Shown piece after piece: positions 44,570-53,445 of a stretch of DNA of 64,000 nt (the stretch's first letter is position 1; each line of letters starts with the position of its first letter). The notes below the pieces were generated by a model. It was not told the origin of the DNA. It saw only the letters and a program-made list of their open reading frames with translations, and ran no database searches. A program made the position numbers and the translations under genes. Source of the stretch: Catenibacillus scindens (GTDB lineage Bacteria; Bacillota; Clostridia; Lachnospirales; Lachnospiraceae). Location of the stretch: contig NZ_JACHFW010000016.1 in assembly GCF_014202115.1 (NCBI RefSeq), positions 16,933-80,932 of the forward strand, in the 5' to 3' direction.

Positions 44570-45802
44570 TTAGCTGCTGTGACACTGGGATTTCAGGCAT
44601 TCCATAAAGACTTCAAGCTGATCCGGCGAAGCGCTCTCCCGCACCCGGTAAAAAAAGTGGCTGAGGGCCTTTTCCATGCCTTTTTGATCCCCTTCTTTTA
44701 AAATTTCGCCCTTGGTGTATTCCATTATTTTTAACGACTGCTGAAAGATCATCCACTTTTTAAAAGCCGTCTCATACTCTTCAAGAATCTGTCGGGCGCT
44801 ATCGGCCTCTTTCAGGCGGACGGCATTGTTTGTCCGGGCTGTTTTACCAAAATCATCAATATTACTGCACATCACCCCCGGCAGGGAGCCGATACGGCTC
44901 TCGATATCCAGTGGAACCGCCAGATCCATAAAGGCTCTGGGCTTGACATGTTCTTTATCCTGGCCGAACACCAGGCACTTTTCCACAGAATCATAAGTCA
45001 GAGTATAGTGAGGGCTTGACGTGGCGCTAATAACCACATCCATATCTGCCAGATATTCATAGCGCTTTTCGTAGGGGATATAAGTATAATAAACCGTATC
45101 CCTGCCGTGATTAAAGACACCCTGGGAATTTTCCAGATTTCCGTCCCTTGTAGTCACAAAAACTCTGGCTTTATAATCCGACAGCAGATTCTTTTTGACA
45201 ATGGAGCCGATCTTTCCGCTGGCACCGATAATCATAATATTTTTATCGTCCAGAGTACCGAGATAACTTTGGGCGGCCCGGATACAGATAATGGCTGTAG
45301 ATATAGGCGTTTTAGAGAGGGCGGTGTCCGTTTTTACTTTTTTCGCCGCAGTAACGCTGTATCTGAAAAACGTATTCATGTAAGTTCCGCAAGTTTTAAT
45401 CTTTGCGGCGAACTGATGGGCCTCTTTTACCTGTCCTAAAATCTGGTCCTCCCCGATGACCATGGAATCCAGCCCGCTGGCCACTAAAAACAAATGGTGG
45501 ATGGCCTTATCCCCACTGTAAAAGCGGAAAATATGTCCGACATCCGCCATATTTTCAAGACCTGCGCTCCTTAAAAGAACCCCCTGGGTATATTCAAATA
45601 TCTCCCGCTCCTTTTCTTTATTTTCGCTCCACAAATACACTTCCGTACGGTTGCATGTACTAATAATAACACATTCGCTGATAAAAACCCAACTGTAAAG
45701 CTCCTCAAGGATGGACGCCTGCTGCTGGGGCGTAAACGCGAACTTTTCCCTCACATTAAGAGGAGCTGTCTTATGGCTGATACTGATCAATTGTATACTC
45801 AC
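44570..45802 (-). CDS. hemA: glutamyl-tRNA reductase
   Basis: It reduces glutamyl-tRNA to glutamate-1-semialdehyde with NADPH, the first committed step of tetrapyrrole synthesis. 410 residues. It has SISHKTAPLNVREKFAF at the N-terminus, the catalytic Cys in ISTCNRTEVYLW (about residue 49), the NADPH fold IMIIGASGKIGS (about 190), and a helical C-terminal dimer domain. The start is a GTG at 45802, 7 bases after the cbiG stop region. It supplies the whole operon with precursor. Confidence 0.95.
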   Translation of the reverse strand: MSIQLISISHKTAPLNVREKFAFTPQQQASILEELYSWVFISECVIISTCNRTEVYLWSENKEKEREIFEYTQGVLLRSAGLENMADVGHIFRFYSGDKAIHHLFLVASGLDSMVIGEDQILGQVKEAHQFAAKIKTCGTYMNTFFRYSVTAAKKVKTDTALSKTPISTAIICIRAAQSYLGTLDDKNIMIIGASGKIGSIVKKNLLSDYKARVFVTTRDGNLENSQGVFNHGRDTVYYTYIPYEKRYEYLADMDVVISATSSPHYTLTYDSVEKCLVFGQDKEHVKPRAFMDLAVPLDIESRIGSLPGVMCSNIDDFGKTARTNNAVRLKEADSARQILEEYETAFKKWMIFQQSLKIMEYTKGEILKEGDQKGMEKALSHFFYRVRESASPDQLEVFMECLKSQCHSS

Positions 45803-45808
45803 GATGTT

Positions 45809-46894
45809 TCATGCCTTTCTGTGACGCCGCTGGGCCAGGGCAAAGGTTATGCCCGGATACCTGGTCTTTTGGCAGACCAGACGGCTCTCAAATACATCTT
45901 TATCTTTTTTTATAAGATCTTTGCCGGCGGCCCCTGACAGGGCGCATCCTTCGCTGACTGAAGCGACGCCTGTGACCGACCGTACAAATTCGCTGACACC
46001 TACCTTTCCCTGGCTCTCCAGGGCGTTGATCGGCTCACTGTCTATAAAAATCTTCCTGATAGAAAATGTCTGACACAGTTTTGTAATGGCCGGCTCCTCC
46101 TTTTTTAAGGGAATGGTGGCAACAGCCGCCACCTGCCCGACAGTCACACCATTTTTATTGAGGAAATCTAAAAATGCCTTTTCCATTTCTTCCGGATCCA
46201 CATTCTTTTTACATCCCACGCCCACAAACAGGTCGCAGGGCCTTAAAAAGACCGTCCGCTCCCGATCAAGCTCCAGCCCTTCCTCATCCCAGGTCTGACC
46301 GATAAACACACCGGGGGTATGGTCTTTTTCCTCTGTATCCCAGTCAAGGTCTTTTATATGAAGATGTACATTTTCTGGAAAATCCCACTCCTGCCTCCAG
46401 GGACACCATACATGAACGGGCTCTTTTGCGATCATCGCCCCGCTGACATATTTCATAGCTTCAAGATTTTCGATCTCCATATGGTTTTCCCTGGCAAACA
46501 GGTCAAAAGCCAGCGTCTGTTCCACATCGGTCCCTGTAGTGATCACCGGCTGTCCCCCGGTGATCCCGGCCATATTCCGTGCCAGATCGTTGGCGCCGCC
46601 CAGATGTCCGGACAAAAGACTGACAGCAAAATTTCCCCGGCTATCCATGACAACTACAGCCGGATCCTGATCTTTGGATGTGATCAGCGGGGCGATGGTC
46701 CTGACAACGATCCCGGCAGCCATGACAAAAATAAAACCGTCCAGAGCCGGCCACAGTTCCCTCACTTTGTTGGAAAAGGACAGCCCCTGATCCTTTAAGG
46801 ATTGGCGGGTCACTACCTCCCCCGGAAGAACTTGGGCAAGCTGATAACAAAGAGCGTCGCCCCCCGGCGTCAGGGAAAAATAGGCCAGCTTCAT
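45809..46894 (-). CDS. cbiG: cobalt-precorrin-5A hydrolase
   Basis: It opens the delta-lactone of cobalt-precorrin-5A with release of acetaldehyde. 361 residues. The N-terminal and middle domains (FVMAAGIVVRTIAP, VVVMDSRGNFAVSLLSGHLGGAN) and the C-terminal domain (VGVGCKKNVDPEEM, ATIPLKKEEPAI) are all present, so it is full length. ATG at 46894 overlaps the cbiF stop as ATGA. Confidence 0.95.
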   Translation of the reverse strand: MKLAYFSLTPGGDALCYQLAQVLPGEVVTRQSLKDQGLSFSNKVRELWPALDGFIFVMAAGIVVRTIAPLITSKDQDPAVVVMDSRGNFAVSLLSGHLGGANDLARNMAGITGGQPVITTGTDVEQTLAFDLFARENHMEIENLEAMKYVSGAMIAKEPVHVWCPWRQEWDFPENVHLHIKDLDWDTEEKDHTPGVFIGQTWDEEGLELDRERTVFLRPCDLFVGVGCKKNVDPEEMEKAFLDFLNKNGVTVGQVAAVATIPLKKEEPAITKLCQTFSIRKIFIDSEPINALESQGKVGVSEFVRSVTGVASVSEGCALSGAAGKDLIKKDKDVFESRLVCQKTRYPGITFALAQRRHRKA

Positions 46895-47682
46895 TTTTCT
46901 CCCACCGCCCTGTCTTTTTCCTGCTCATCCGGGCCTATGCCCCGTCGAAATTCTGTGGAAAAGGTCTTATCATATAATTTGGACAACTGATAGGAATCTC
47001 CAAGGAACTCCCCCACAAGGATCAGAGCGGTCTTTGTAATCCCTGCCTGCTCCACCTTTTGGGCAATATCTTTAAGGGTTCCCCGGACAATCTTTTCGTC
47101 AGGCCAGGTGGCTTTGTAGACCACAGCTACAGGGGTATTCACTGGGTAGTGAGCGGCAAGAGTTTCGCAAAGTGTCCGGATCATACTCACGCTTAGAAAA
47201 ATGATCATAGTGGACTGATGGGCGGCGAGCCTTGCGATCTGCTCTTTATCCGGCACCGGAGTGCGTCCTTCCATGCGGGTCAGGATCACTGTCTGGCTGA
47301 CTCCAGGAAGCGTATATTCTTTTTTCAGGCTTGCCGCCGCTCCTAAAAACGAACTGACACCGGGAATGACCTCATAGGCGATCCCCTCCTGATCCAGGGC
47401 GTCCATCTGCTCCCGTATGGCCCCGAAAACCGAAGGATCCCCGGTGTGGACCCTTGCAACCTCAAGCCCTTCCTTCCAACTTTTTATCATAATATCCAGG
47501 ACTTCCTCCAGATGCATATAGGCGCTGTTGTACACCTTGGCCTGAGGTTTTCGCCCTTCAAGGACCTGAGCGTTGACTAAAGATCCGGCATAAATGATCA
47601 CATCCGCCCGGTCAATAATCTTTTTCCCTTTAATTGTTAAAAGCTCCGGGTCTCCGGGACCGGCACCGATAAAATAAATCAT
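46891..47682 (-). CDS. cbiF: cobalt-precorrin-4 C11-methyltransferase
   Basis: A SAM-dependent corrin methylase, 263 residues from MIYFIGAGPGDPELLT. It also has VARVHTGDPSVFGAIREQ, VIPGVSSFLGAAASL and AVVYKATWPDE, all typical of CbiF/CobM. ATG at 47682, behind AAGGAAG and overlapping the cbiL stop as ATGA. The open frame extends 34 codons upstream into cbiL, but that part is not coding here. Confidence 0.95.
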   Translation of the reverse strand: MIYFIGAGPGDPELLTIKGKKIIDRADVIIYAGSLVNAQVLEGRKPQAKVYNSAYMHLEEVLDIMIKSWKEGLEVARVHTGDPSVFGAIREQMDALDQEGIAYEVIPGVSSFLGAAASLKKEYTLPGVSQTVILTRMEGRTPVPDKEQIARLAAHQSTMIIFLSVSMIRTLCETLAAHYPVNTPVAVVYKATWPDEKIVRGTLKDIAQKVEQAGITKTALILVGEFLGDSYQLSKLYDKTFSTEFRRGIGPDEQEKDRAVGEK

Positions 47683-48383
47683 AACTCCCGACTTCCTTTC
47701 TTCACAATAAGAGTAGTAAAATAGCCGTATTCCCGACTTCCATCCACAGGCCCGATATACATATCTTCCATACCGGCGTTGCAAATGACCGTGGCATTTT
47801 TCAAAAGTCCTTTTTCTTCAAGGATCTTTTCAATGTTCTCCATCTGCCTCCCGGCTTTCATAAGCACCACATTATCAAAATCATCAAGAATTTTCTCAAT
47901 CTCAGAAGACTCCCCCAGGGAGGACAGCACCGCCAGCTTTTCATCCCCCTCCGCCAAAGACAGTCCGGCCAGAGCGGCACCGCTGCAAAAAGAGGGAATT
48001 CCCGGAATGATCCGGATGGGATATCCCATCTGGCGGATCTTGTCTAAAACATAGGTACATGTGCTGTAGACGGACACGTCCCCTAAAGTGATCAGCATTA
48101 CATCTTCCCCCTGATCCAGCCAGGCGCTGATTTTTCGCGCCGCCATTTTGTGGCTCTCCTCAAGGACAGACTTTTGGCGGGCCATAGGAAATTCCAGCTC
48201 CACAATGGTTTTTCCCGCCACATCCACCGTCTCCCGGATAATATTTAAAGCCCTGCTGCTCTCGCCATATTTTTTCACGGGGACGGCGATCACTTTTGCT
48301 CCGGTAAGCAGCCGGTAAGCTCTGATCGTCAGCAATTGTCCGTCCCCCGGACCAACGCCGATACCGTACAAAATACCTGACAT
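47679..48383 (-). CDS. cbiL: cobalt-precorrin-2 C20-methyltransferase
   Basis: The first corrin-specific SAM methylase. 234 residues from MSGILYGIGVGPGDGQLLT, with MLITLGDVSVYSTCTYVL near residue 95 and IIPGIPSFCSGAALAGL near 125. ATG at 48383 lies behind GAAGGGAG. The 34 bases between cbiET and this gene carry an isolated end of the GTAACAGTTCAGCC repeat. Confidence 0.95.
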   Translation of the reverse strand: MSGILYGIGVGPGDGQLLTIRAYRLLTGAKVIAVPVKKYGESSRALNIIRETVDVAGKTIVELEFPMARQKSVLEESHKMAARKISAWLDQGEDVMLITLGDVSVYSTCTYVLDKIRQMGYPIRIIPGIPSFCSGAALAGLSLAEGDEKLAVLSSLGESSEIEKILDDFDNVVLMKAGRQMENIEKILEEKGLLKNATVICNAGMEDMYIGPVDGSREYGYFTTLIVKKGSREL

Positions 48384-48409
48384 AATTTCTCCCTTCTGCA
48401 ATATTTTAT

Positions 48410-48427
48410 GTAAAAGTTCAGCCATCA
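48410..48427. repeat. isolated repeat end spanning the cbiET stop codon
   Basis: GTAAAAGTTCAGCCATCA matches 17 of 18 bases of the left end of the 166-bp repeat element. Read on the minus strand, it supplies the last codons (Asp-Gly) and the TGA stop of cbiET. It may be the footprint of an element that has been lost. Confidence 0.55.
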
Positions 48428-49671
48428 AAAATCCCTAGTTTTGGCGTGATTCCGCTGCACAGAGTCACCGGATAGCCACTCTCCATCACATGGTAACTGC
48501 CAAGTGCCTTACTCCTGGAAACTAAAACCTGAACCACATCCACCGATTGAAAATTCAGCGTCTCAAAGGAGTCCAAGGTCATGGTCAGCGTCTCTAAAGT
48601 GACGCAGGAGACAAGGACACGTATATCCGGTCCGATGGCGCGGATATGTTCAAGGATTTCCTTTAAGGTTCTCCCCGAACCGCCGATAAAAACATGGGTG
48701 GGCGCAGGCAATGATGACATACAGTCCAATGCCTCCCCATGGCAGATTTCAACATTGTTTAAACCAAATTTATTTTTATTTTCTAAAATCAGATCACAAC
48801 CCTGGAAACTTCGCTCCACACAATAAACCTGTCCCCCGCCCACGGCTTTCAAAAGTCTGGCACACTCCGCGCCAACGGAGCCGGTACCCGCTCCGATATC
48901 CCAGACAATACTTCCGGGGCGAAGTTCCAGCTTTCCCGCGACGATCCAGCGAAGCTCCTCTTTGGTCATAGGTACCTTTCCCCGGATAAAAGAACTGTCT
49001 TTAAGGAGGGCTGTAGCTTTTGCCCCTTCCCCGGCCCTTTTATCCTCTCCTTTTTCCGGAAAAACTGCCGCCACACTTAAAGGCCCAAAAGTCTGGCGGG
49101 ATATTTCCAGGGCAGTCCCATGAACAATAGTCTCGCTGTCATAGCTCAGATCTGTCCCGGCAGCCATGGCAAGATCGCCGCGGCCCCGGTCGCAAAGCCG
49201 GCCGGCCAGCCAGTCCGGCCCATGTTCCCCGTCACAGAGCATATACACGTCCCGCCCCCCATCCAGGACATCCAAGATCTCATCCATAGACAGCGCTCTC
49301 CCGTGGGCGCTGAAAAAAGCCCCTTTTTCTGTATTTTTTTTACATTTAGCCGCAAAATAATCCAGAGATCCAAGTCCCGGAATGATCTGGATCTGCTCCT
49401 TAGAAAAATGGGAGAGGAGGATTTTAGTCAGGCTGTAAAAAAGAGGATTTCCAGAAACCACAACCCCAACTGTTCCTGTTTCCAGCCGCCGCTCAATAGC
49501 CTCTACCACCCCGGATATGGTTCCGAAGGGCTCCCTCCGGCTGTGATGGACAAGATGAAGATAACGCCTGTCGGCAAAGATAAAATCCGCCTCCTCGATG
49601 GCCTGGGCGGCCTGGGGCAGCACATATTTTTCATTTCCCGGACCTCCTCCGATGATCCAAAGCTGATTCAT
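48418..49671 (-). CDS. cbiET: fused cobalt-precorrin-7 C5-methyltransferase and C15-methyltransferase/decarboxylase (CbiE-CbiT)
   Basis: 417 residues from MNQLWIIGGGPGNEKYVLP. Residues 1-200 are CbiE (VVVSGNPLFYSLTKILL, IIPGLGSLDYFAAK). Residues about 215-417 are CbiT, a class I methyltransferase with the SAM loop VWDIGAGTGSVGAECARLL and PTHVFIGGSGRTLKEIL. Together they match CobL. ATG at 49671 follows GGAGG and overlaps the cbiD stop as ATGA. The C-terminus ends in a repeat-derived Phe-Asp-Gly-stop. Confidence 0.95.
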   Translation of the reverse strand: MNQLWIIGGGPGNEKYVLPQAAQAIEEADFIFADRRYLHLVHHSRREPFGTISGVVEAIERRLETGTVGVVVSGNPLFYSLTKILLSHFSKEQIQIIPGLGSLDYFAAKCKKNTEKGAFFSAHGRALSMDEILDVLDGGRDVYMLCDGEHGPDWLAGRLCDRGRGDLAMAAGTDLSYDSETIVHGTALEISRQTFGPLSVAAVFPEKGEDKRAGEGAKATALLKDSSFIRGKVPMTKEELRWIVAGKLELRPGSIVWDIGAGTGSVGAECARLLKAVGGGQVYCVERSFQGCDLILENKNKFGLNNVEICHGEALDCMSSLPAPTHVFIGGSGRTLKEILEHIRAIGPDIRVLVSCVTLETLTMTLDSFETLNFQSVDVVQVLVSRSKALGSYHVMESGYPVTLCSGITPKLGIFDG

Positions 49672-50756
49672 AAAATATCCTCCACATTCTGACTTTTTCC
49701 AAGAATCTGTCCCGATCCATCCAGAAGAACCACAGCCACGGGAATCTGATTCTGAAGGCGCATCATACATTTTTTCGCCCCGGTCCGGGCGATATCCTGC
49801 CATATATGGCTGTATCCCGCCTCTTTGATTACGTCCATAGCCCCCTGGACGGTAAGACTGTCGTAAATTTTTTTAATGAGCGCTGTGGGAGCCCCAGTCA
49901 AAGCGGCAAATGTACACAAAGTCTCTCTCCGCCCGTCAGCCACATGGCTGTGAGTATTCATAATATCCGCCGCCAGCTTGACCAGTTTTCCCGCAAAACC
50001 GGCCACGACAATTCCCTCCACGCCAAGATTCAAAGCTTCATCCAACATAAAACCGATATAGTTGCTCACGAGGACGCAGCACAGATCCCGGCCCCAGAGA
50101 GCCTTTGCCGCCTTTTCGCCCCCAGCTCCGGGCACAAAGACAAGGCGCCGGTTCCCCTGACTGACTTTCACCTTCATCTCCAGGGCGAGAGAATCTTTCA
50201 TAGCCTCCTCGCTCATAGGGCGGACAATGCCGGTGGTTCCAAGGACAGACAGACCGCCCTCTACCCCCACCCGGCTGTTAAAGGTCTTTTTTGCCAGTTC
50301 TTCCCCTCCGGGAATACTTACGGTGACACAGGCGTCCCGGCCATTAAGGTAGGGCCTTATGGCGCCGGCAATCATCTGCCGCGGCACCGGGTTAATGGCC
50401 GGCTCCCCCGGCGGAAGTTTAAGCCCCGGCAAAGTCACAGTACCCACTCCCTCCCCTGCCTTAAAAGAAATACTGGACTCATGATCTTGCTCCAGCACCT
50501 CTGTGCCCGGTGTTATCTCAACTTTAGCCGCCACCACGCACCCGTCTGTCACATCCGGGTCATCGCCGCTATCCTTGACAACACCGCACCATCCATCTTT
50601 CAGTAGATCAATTTTTAGTTCCAGTTCCCTGCCTGAGGGCGTAGTGATCTTCACCGCTTTGGGACAGCTTCCCTTTGTCTGCCAGAGTACGCTGGCGAGA
50701 GCAGCTCCTGCGGCGCAGCTCCCTGTAGTAATACCTTCCCTGAGTTTTTTCTCCAT
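49668..50756 (-). CDS. cbiD: cobalt-precorrin-5B C1-methyltransferase
   Basis: A SAM-dependent C1 methylase of the anaerobic pathway, first gene of the operon. About 362 residues. It has the N-terminal REGITTGSCAAGAALASV, IVRPMSEEAMKDSL near residue 185, and the C-terminal CMMRLQNQ block. The ATG at 50756 is the likely start; a TTG two codons earlier is possible and no strong ribosome site distinguishes them. CbiD marks the oxygen-independent route. Confidence 0.95.
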   Translation of the reverse strand: MEKKLREGITTGSCAAGAALASVLWQTKGSCPKAVKITTPSGRELELKIDLLKDGWCGVVKDSGDDPDVTDGCVVAAKVEITPGTEVLEQDHESSISFKAGEGVGTVTLPGLKLPPGEPAINPVPRQMIAGAIRPYLNGRDACVTVSIPGGEELAKKTFNSRVGVEGGLSVLGTTGIVRPMSEEAMKDSLALEMKVKVSQGNRRLVFVPGAGGEKAAKALWGRDLCCVLVSNYIGFMLDEALNLGVEGIVVAGFAGKLVKLAADIMNTHSHVADGRRETLCTFAALTGAPTALIKKIYDSLTVQGAMDVIKEAGYSHIWQDIARTGAKKCMMRLQNQIPVAVVLLDGSGQILGKSQNVEDIL

Positions 50757-50801
50757 AACCAACCTGCCGTTTCCAAAATGAATCCCTTTTTAACTGACGC
50801 T

Positions 50802-50830
50802 ATTATATCTTATATTTTATTGTTACACAA
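50802..50830 (-). promoter_or_regulatory. promoter of the cobalamin operon
   Basis: On the minus strand, TTGTGT (50825-50830) and TATAAT (50802-50807) have a 17-base spacer. Transcription would start near 50795, giving a leader of only about 40 bases. That leaves no room for a cobalamin riboswitch. Confidence 0.8.
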
Positions 50831-50951
50831 GCTTCCGTCCTACAATCCCAATAAAATTTGCAAAAGTTCTGGTATATTGACCGATTTTGTATTATTATAA
50901 TTTAGAGAGTTCTGCCGCCGGAAGCGGCGTGAAAGATTAGGAGGATTATAT

Positions 50952-51830
50952 ATGACAGGAACTTTATCCAACGGGATCATCAGCCTGATCCTGTTCGGCG
51001 TATCTTACAGCCTAATCGTACCCCTGCTGTTATGCGCTATTTTCAAAAAACGTTTTAAAGCACACATTAAACCTTTTCTGGTCGGTCTGATCACCTACGG
51101 GGCCCTTTCTTTCTGTGTCGTAAATATTATCAACGGCCTGCTCCTGCGCTTTGTGGATTCCACAGGTTTTTCTGTGCCGATGGTCTTTATCTACTCCCTG
51201 TTTACCCAGATTATTGGCGTACTTATCGGACAGGCGGGCAAGTATTATACGCTCCGTGTCCTGAAAAATGATCCCAATCCGGACAAATATGCTCTCAGGG
51301 GCGATGCCCTTGAATTTGGTGCCGGATATGCCGGCCTTGAGCTTTTTATGACTGTAGGTATTACTATGGCGTCCTATTTTTCCTATGCCGCTATCTTAAA
51401 CAACGGTCAGGCTCAGCAGTTTATTGACAGTATGACCGGCATTGACCGCCAGAATGTGGAAGCGATCTTTACCTCACTTTTATCCAGTTCCTTCAGTGAT
51501 TTCCTGTGTGTTATCCTCCAGGGCCTTGGTATGTTTATTTTCCAGATCGGCGCGTCACTCCTTGTTTTCCGCTCAGTTTTCGGGACAAAAGAAAGCGACA
51601 AGGTTTACCTGCGTCTGGCCATTATTTTCCATGTGATCATGATCGTTCCCGGCTGTATTGTCAGCGCCGGGCTCATTACAACACCATGGTTTGAGACAAT
51701 CATCATGGTTATTTTCGGCGCCGCCGTTCTTTATTACGGTTTTGACAAGATCAAAGAGTATGAAAAGAACCGGGTGGACGATATGATTAAAGCAAGCAAA
51801 AGTAAAAAGAAAAATAAGAAGGGGAGGTAA
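50952..51830 (+). CDS. YhfC-like (DUF2324) polytopic membrane protein
   Basis: 292 residues with about seven hydrophobic segments and a strongly basic C-terminus ([13 protein letters not shown]). The overall pattern resembles the YhfC family, sometimes annotated as intramembrane metalloprotease. The expected Gly-His-Gly-Gly-x-Glu motif is not intact: the corresponding stretch reads [12 protein letters not shown], with Tyr where His is expected, so peptidase activity is doubtful. ATG at 50952 follows TTAGGAGG. It ends 6 bases before pyrB and is probably co-transcribed with it. Confidence 0.75.
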   Translation: MTGTLSNGIISLILFGVSYSLIVPLLLCAIFKKRFKAHIKPFLVGLITYGALSFCVVNIINGLLLRFVDSTGFSVPMVFIYSLFTQIIGVLIGQAGKYYTLRVLKNDPNPDKYALRGDALEFGAGYAGLELFMTVGITMASYFSYAAILNNGQAQQFIDSMTGIDRQNVEAIFTSLLSSSFSDFLCVILQGLGMFIFQIGASLLVFRSVFGTKESDKVYLRLAIIFHVIMIVPGCIVSAGLITTPWFETIIMVIFGAAVLYYGFDKIKEYEKNRVDDMIKASKSKKKNKKGR

Positions 51831-51835
51831 TGTTT

Positions 51836-52756
51836 ATGAGACACCTAATCAGTCCTATGGATTTCTCTGTAGAGGAAACCAACCATCTTCTGCAGCTTGC
51901 GGAAGATATAGAAAAAGACCCGGCAAAGTACAGCCACGTATGCGCCGGAAAAAAGCTGGCGACGCTTTTTTATGAGCCAAGCACCCGCACCCGTTTAAGT
52001 TTTGAGGCAGCCATGCTCAATCTCGGTGGCAGCGTCCTTGGCTTCTCCAGCGCCGATTCCAGTTCCGCCGCCAAAGGCGAGAGCGTGGCTGATACCATCC
52101 GTGTGATTTCTTCCTACGCAGATATTGCAGCTATGCGTCATCCAAAAGAGGGCGCACCCTATGTGGCCTCTCTCCATTCCGGGATTCCGGTAATTAATGC
52201 CGGAGACGGCGGCCACCAGCACCCCACTCAGACACTCACTGACCTTTTGACCATCCATTCCCTCAAAGGCCGTCTCCATGACCTTACCATCGGCCTCTGT
52301 GGTGATTTAAAGTTCGGTCGCACTGTCCACTCCCTCATAAACGCTCTGGTGCGCTACCCCAACATCCGTTTTGTCATGATCTCACCAGAGGAACTGCGCA
52401 TCCCCACATACATCCGCAAAGAAGTGCTGGACGATCACAACATTGTCTATAAGGAAGTGGAAGTTCTTGAGGATGTTATGCCTGAGCTGGACATTTTGTA
52501 TATGACCCGGGTACAGCGGGAGAGATTCTTCAATGAAGAGGATTATATCCGCCTGAAAGACCGGTATATCCTGGACACGGCGAAGATGAAATATGCCCGG
52601 CCGGATATGCTTGTTCTCCATCCTCTGCCCCGTGTCAATGAGATTTCTGTGGAAGTGGACAAAGATCCCAGAGCCGCCTATTTCAAGCAGGCACAGCTTG
52701 GTGTCTATGCCCGTATGGCTCTCATTATGATTTTACTGGAGGTGGAACCATGTTAA
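51836..52756 (+). CDS. pyrB: aspartate carbamoyltransferase, catalytic subunit
   Basis: It joins carbamoyl phosphate and aspartate in pyrimidine synthesis. About 306 residues. The carbamoyl-phosphate loop [12 protein letters not shown] (about residues 47-58), the 80s loop [23 protein letters not shown] near 130 and HPLPRVNEI near 260 are all present. The ATG at 51836 is chosen because GGGGAGG is 7 bases away; the ATG at 51830 is too close. It forms the catalytic trimers that pair with PyrI. Confidence 0.97.
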   Translation: MRHLISPMDFSVEETNHLLQLAEDIEKDPAKYSHVCAGKKLATLFYEPSTRTRLSFEAAMLNLGGSVLGFSSADSSSAAKGESVADTIRVISSYADIAAMRHPKEGAPYVASLHSGIPVINAGDGGHQHPTQTLTDLLTIHSLKGRLHDLTIGLCGDLKFGRTVHSLINALVRYPNIRFVMISPEELRIPTYIRKEVLDDHNIVYKEVEVLEDVMPELDILYMTRVQRERFFNEEDYIRLKDRYILDTAKMKYARPDMLVLHPLPRVNEISVEVDKDPRAAYFKQAQLGVYARMALIMILLEVEPC

Positions 52757-53169
52757 GCATCAGCGGAATCGACGAAGGATATGTCATCGACCATATTCAG
52801 GCCGGGAGAAGTATGGATATTTACAAATATCTGAAACTGGAAAAACTGGACTGCCAGGTTGCTATTATAAAAAACGCAACCAGCAATAAGATGGGAAAAA
52901 AAGATATTATTAAGATCCAGGGGCCTATGGAGCTGGATCTTGACATTCTCGGCTTTATTGACAACCACATTACGGTCAATGTAATCCACGGCGGAAAGAT
53001 CGTTGAAAAGAAAAATCTTACCCTGCCGGAGACTGTGACCAATGTGATCCGGTGCAAAAATCCAAGGTGTATCACATCTATTGAACAGGAAATCCCTCAT
53101 ATTTTCAAGCTGACGGACGCCGCGACGCGGACATACCGGTGCATTTACTGCGAAGAAAAATTTAAGTAA
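52750..53169 (+). CDS. pyrI: aspartate carbamoyltransferase, regulatory subunit
   Basis: The nucleotide-sensing partner of PyrB. 139 residues. The N-terminal allosteric domain ([30 protein letters not shown]) and the C-terminal zinc domain with four cysteines (CKNPRCI and CIYCEE) are intact. It overlaps the pyrB end by 7 bases. Its presence predicts a feedback-regulated dodecameric enzyme. Confidence 0.97.
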   Translation: MLSISGIDEGYVIDHIQAGRSMDIYKYLKLEKLDCQVAIIKNATSNKMGKKDIIKIQGPMELDLDILGFIDNHITVNVIHGGKIVEKKNLTLPETVTNVIRCKNPRCITSIEQEIPHIFKLTDAATRTYRCIYCEEKFK

Positions 53170-53181
53170 AAAGTAAAAATC

Positions 53182-53420
53182 AAATACTCCCCCAGGCTGC
53201 GGGATATGAAAGTAACAGTTTAGCCATCAGGGATGGGCGGGATGATTTATGCTTGCATAAGGATCAGCCCGCCCCATTCCTGATGAGCCCGGCGCCGGAT
53301 CATGAGCAAAGGAGCGGCGTAAGCCGCGGGTCAGCGCGCAAGCGCGCCTTTGCGAATGGCGCGGGCTGAACTGTTACATATGAAATACCTGCCGCTTTTG
53401 AGGGAGTATCTTTTTATTTA
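53182..53420. terminator. bidirectional pyrI/carD terminator split by a repeat element
   Basis: AAATACTCCC (53182-53191) and GGGAGTAT (53402-53409) plus inner GCGG/CCGC pairs would form one hairpin with T-rich sequence on both sides (CTTTTTATTT to the right; TTTGATTTTTACTTTTT on the minus strand). A 166-bp element and its 8-bp duplication occupy the loop. Removing them leaves a normal terminator loop. Confidence 0.75.
53204..53385. repeat. full 166-bp structured repeat element with 8-bp flanking direct repeats, copy 2
   Basis: The element spans 53212-53377, exactly the length of copy 1 and about 90 percent identical to it. The ends are GTAACAGTTTAGCC and GGCTGAACTGTTAC. ATATGAAA flanks it on both sides (53204-53211, 53378-53385). 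Internal stems are GGGCGGG/CCCGCCC, GCAAAGG/CCTTTGC enclosing GCGGCG-TAA-GCCGC, and GCGCGC-AA-GCGCGC. It encodes no protein. Confidence 0.9.
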
Positions 53421-53445
53421 AAAGAAGACTGGCTTCGCCGTACCG

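Noticed and set aside
50757..50951. Possible cobalamin riboswitch before cbiD
   Set aside because: The leader between the promoter and cbiD is only about 40 bases, and no B12-box-like sequence was seen there.
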